In this document: one piece after another, positions 5,458 through 5,845 of the stretch
How the letters are laid out: each line of letters opens with the position of its first letter
Position numbering within the stretch: position 1 is the stretch's first letter
DNA from: CAYQTE01 sp964420285
GTDB taxonomy: Bacteria > Planctomycetota > Phycisphaerae > Tepidisphaerales > Tepidisphaeraceae
Direction of reading: 5' to 3'
Assembly (NCBI GenBank): GCA_964420285.1
Contig: CAYQTE010000143.1
Coordinates: 1-5,845, forward strand
DNA length: 5,845 nt
Notes under the pieces: model-generated
The model's database searches: none
What the model saw: the letters and a program-made list of their open reading frames with translations, nothing else
Told to the model about the DNA's origin: nothing
Program-made: the position numbers and the translations under genes

Positions 5458-5845
5458 CGGGGATCTTCACGTCCGGATGCAGGCTCCTGTGGACTGGACA
5501 CGCCTGGGCCGCGTTTTCCAGCCGCGCCCGCTGATCCTGGGGAATGCCGGCCGGAAGATGAATCTCCACCGCCAACTCCCCAATCCGCCGCGTGGGCTGG
5601 GTCGCCATGATCTTCATCACTTTGGCCGTCGCCCCTTTGATCTCGATCTTGTGCCGCTCGGCCACGATGGCCACGGTCGTCAGCATGCACGTCGCCAGGG
5701 CGGTCGCCACCAGATCCGTCGGCGAAAACGCCTCGCCGCGCCCCATGTTGTCAACCGGCGCATCGGTGGCGATGACAGACCCGGAAGGGCCGTGTTTGGC
5801 GGTGCAGTGCAATTGACCTTCGTACGCGCAGGTGATTTCGACCAT
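5438..5845 (-). CDS. OsmC-family thiol peroxidase
   Basis: A complete protein of 135 residues, close to the usual size of OsmC/YhfA-type proteins. The family reduces organic hydroperoxides through two cysteines and acts in the cytoplasm, usually as a homodimer. Both expected cysteines are present: C53 in the helix ALATCMLTTVAI, and C116 in ACPVHRSL near the C-terminus. The segment FSPTDLVATAL (40-50) is the typical lead-in to the first cysteine helix, and D44 lies where the family often has an acidic residue. The C-terminus PVTFHWD is a normal ending for the family. C6 and C14 are extra cysteines without a known role. The start codon is the reverse complement of the last three bases of the window, so promoter and ribosome binding site lie outside. 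The physiological reductant and substrate range cannot be told from the sequence. Confidence 0.9.
   Translation of the reverse strand: MVEITCAYEGQLHCTAKHGPSGSVIATDAPVDNMGRGEAFSPTDLVATALATCMLTTVAIVAERHKIEIKGATAKVMKIMATQPTRRIGELAVEIHLPAGIPQDQRARLENAAQACPVHRSLHPDVKIPVTFHWD

Overview
The window is a gene-dense, GC-rich (roughly 60% or more by eye) bacterial chromosomal segment with almost no non-coding DNA. I see no tRNA, rRNA, CRISPR array, insertion sequence or phage gene. GTG starts, short gene overlaps and high GC fit many phyla. The mix of genes would not be out of place in a Planctomycetota-like or proteobacterial genome, but nothing here fixes the taxon.

Region 1 (1-4847, + strand) is a tightly packed four-gene operon, probably continuing from an upstream gene whose last codons may end at 30. 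In order it encodes a HAD-superfamily phosphatase of the MtnX/SerB-like type (23-805), an M20 metallohydrolase of the ArgE/DapE/carboxypeptidase type with all metal ligands intact (810-2132), a class III PLP aminotransferase resembling glutamate-1-semialdehyde aminomutase (2129-3493), and a PaaK/CapK-like adenylate-forming ligase (3507-4847). Junctions are 4 bp, a 4 bp ATGA overlap, and 13 bp, so the four are almost certainly co-transcribed and partly translationally coupled. Together they offer dephosphorylation, amide or peptide hydrolysis, transamination or aminomutation, and carboxylate activation. This is the toolkit of a small dedicated biosynthetic or modification pathway for an amino-bearing carboxylate. 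I do not recognise the pathway, and it probably extends to the left of the window.

Region 2 (4848-5457, + strand) starts with an 82 bp spacer holding a tandem AAGGCGCA repeat that runs into a good Shine-Dalgarno sequence. It leads into a small multi-pass membrane protein of the DUF2127 type, probably unrelated in function to the operon.

Region 3 (5438-5845, - strand) is a complete OsmC-type thiol peroxidase gene whose start codon is the last base triplet of the window. Its 3' end overlaps the DUF2127 gene tail-to-tail by 20 bp, leaving no room for a conventional terminator between them.

The most notable item is the unassigned four-enzyme operon. Smaller points are the repeat-derived leader at 4903-4923, the convergent overlap at 5438-5457, a GC hairpin just before the second gene, and a marked excess of GATC tetranucleotides.
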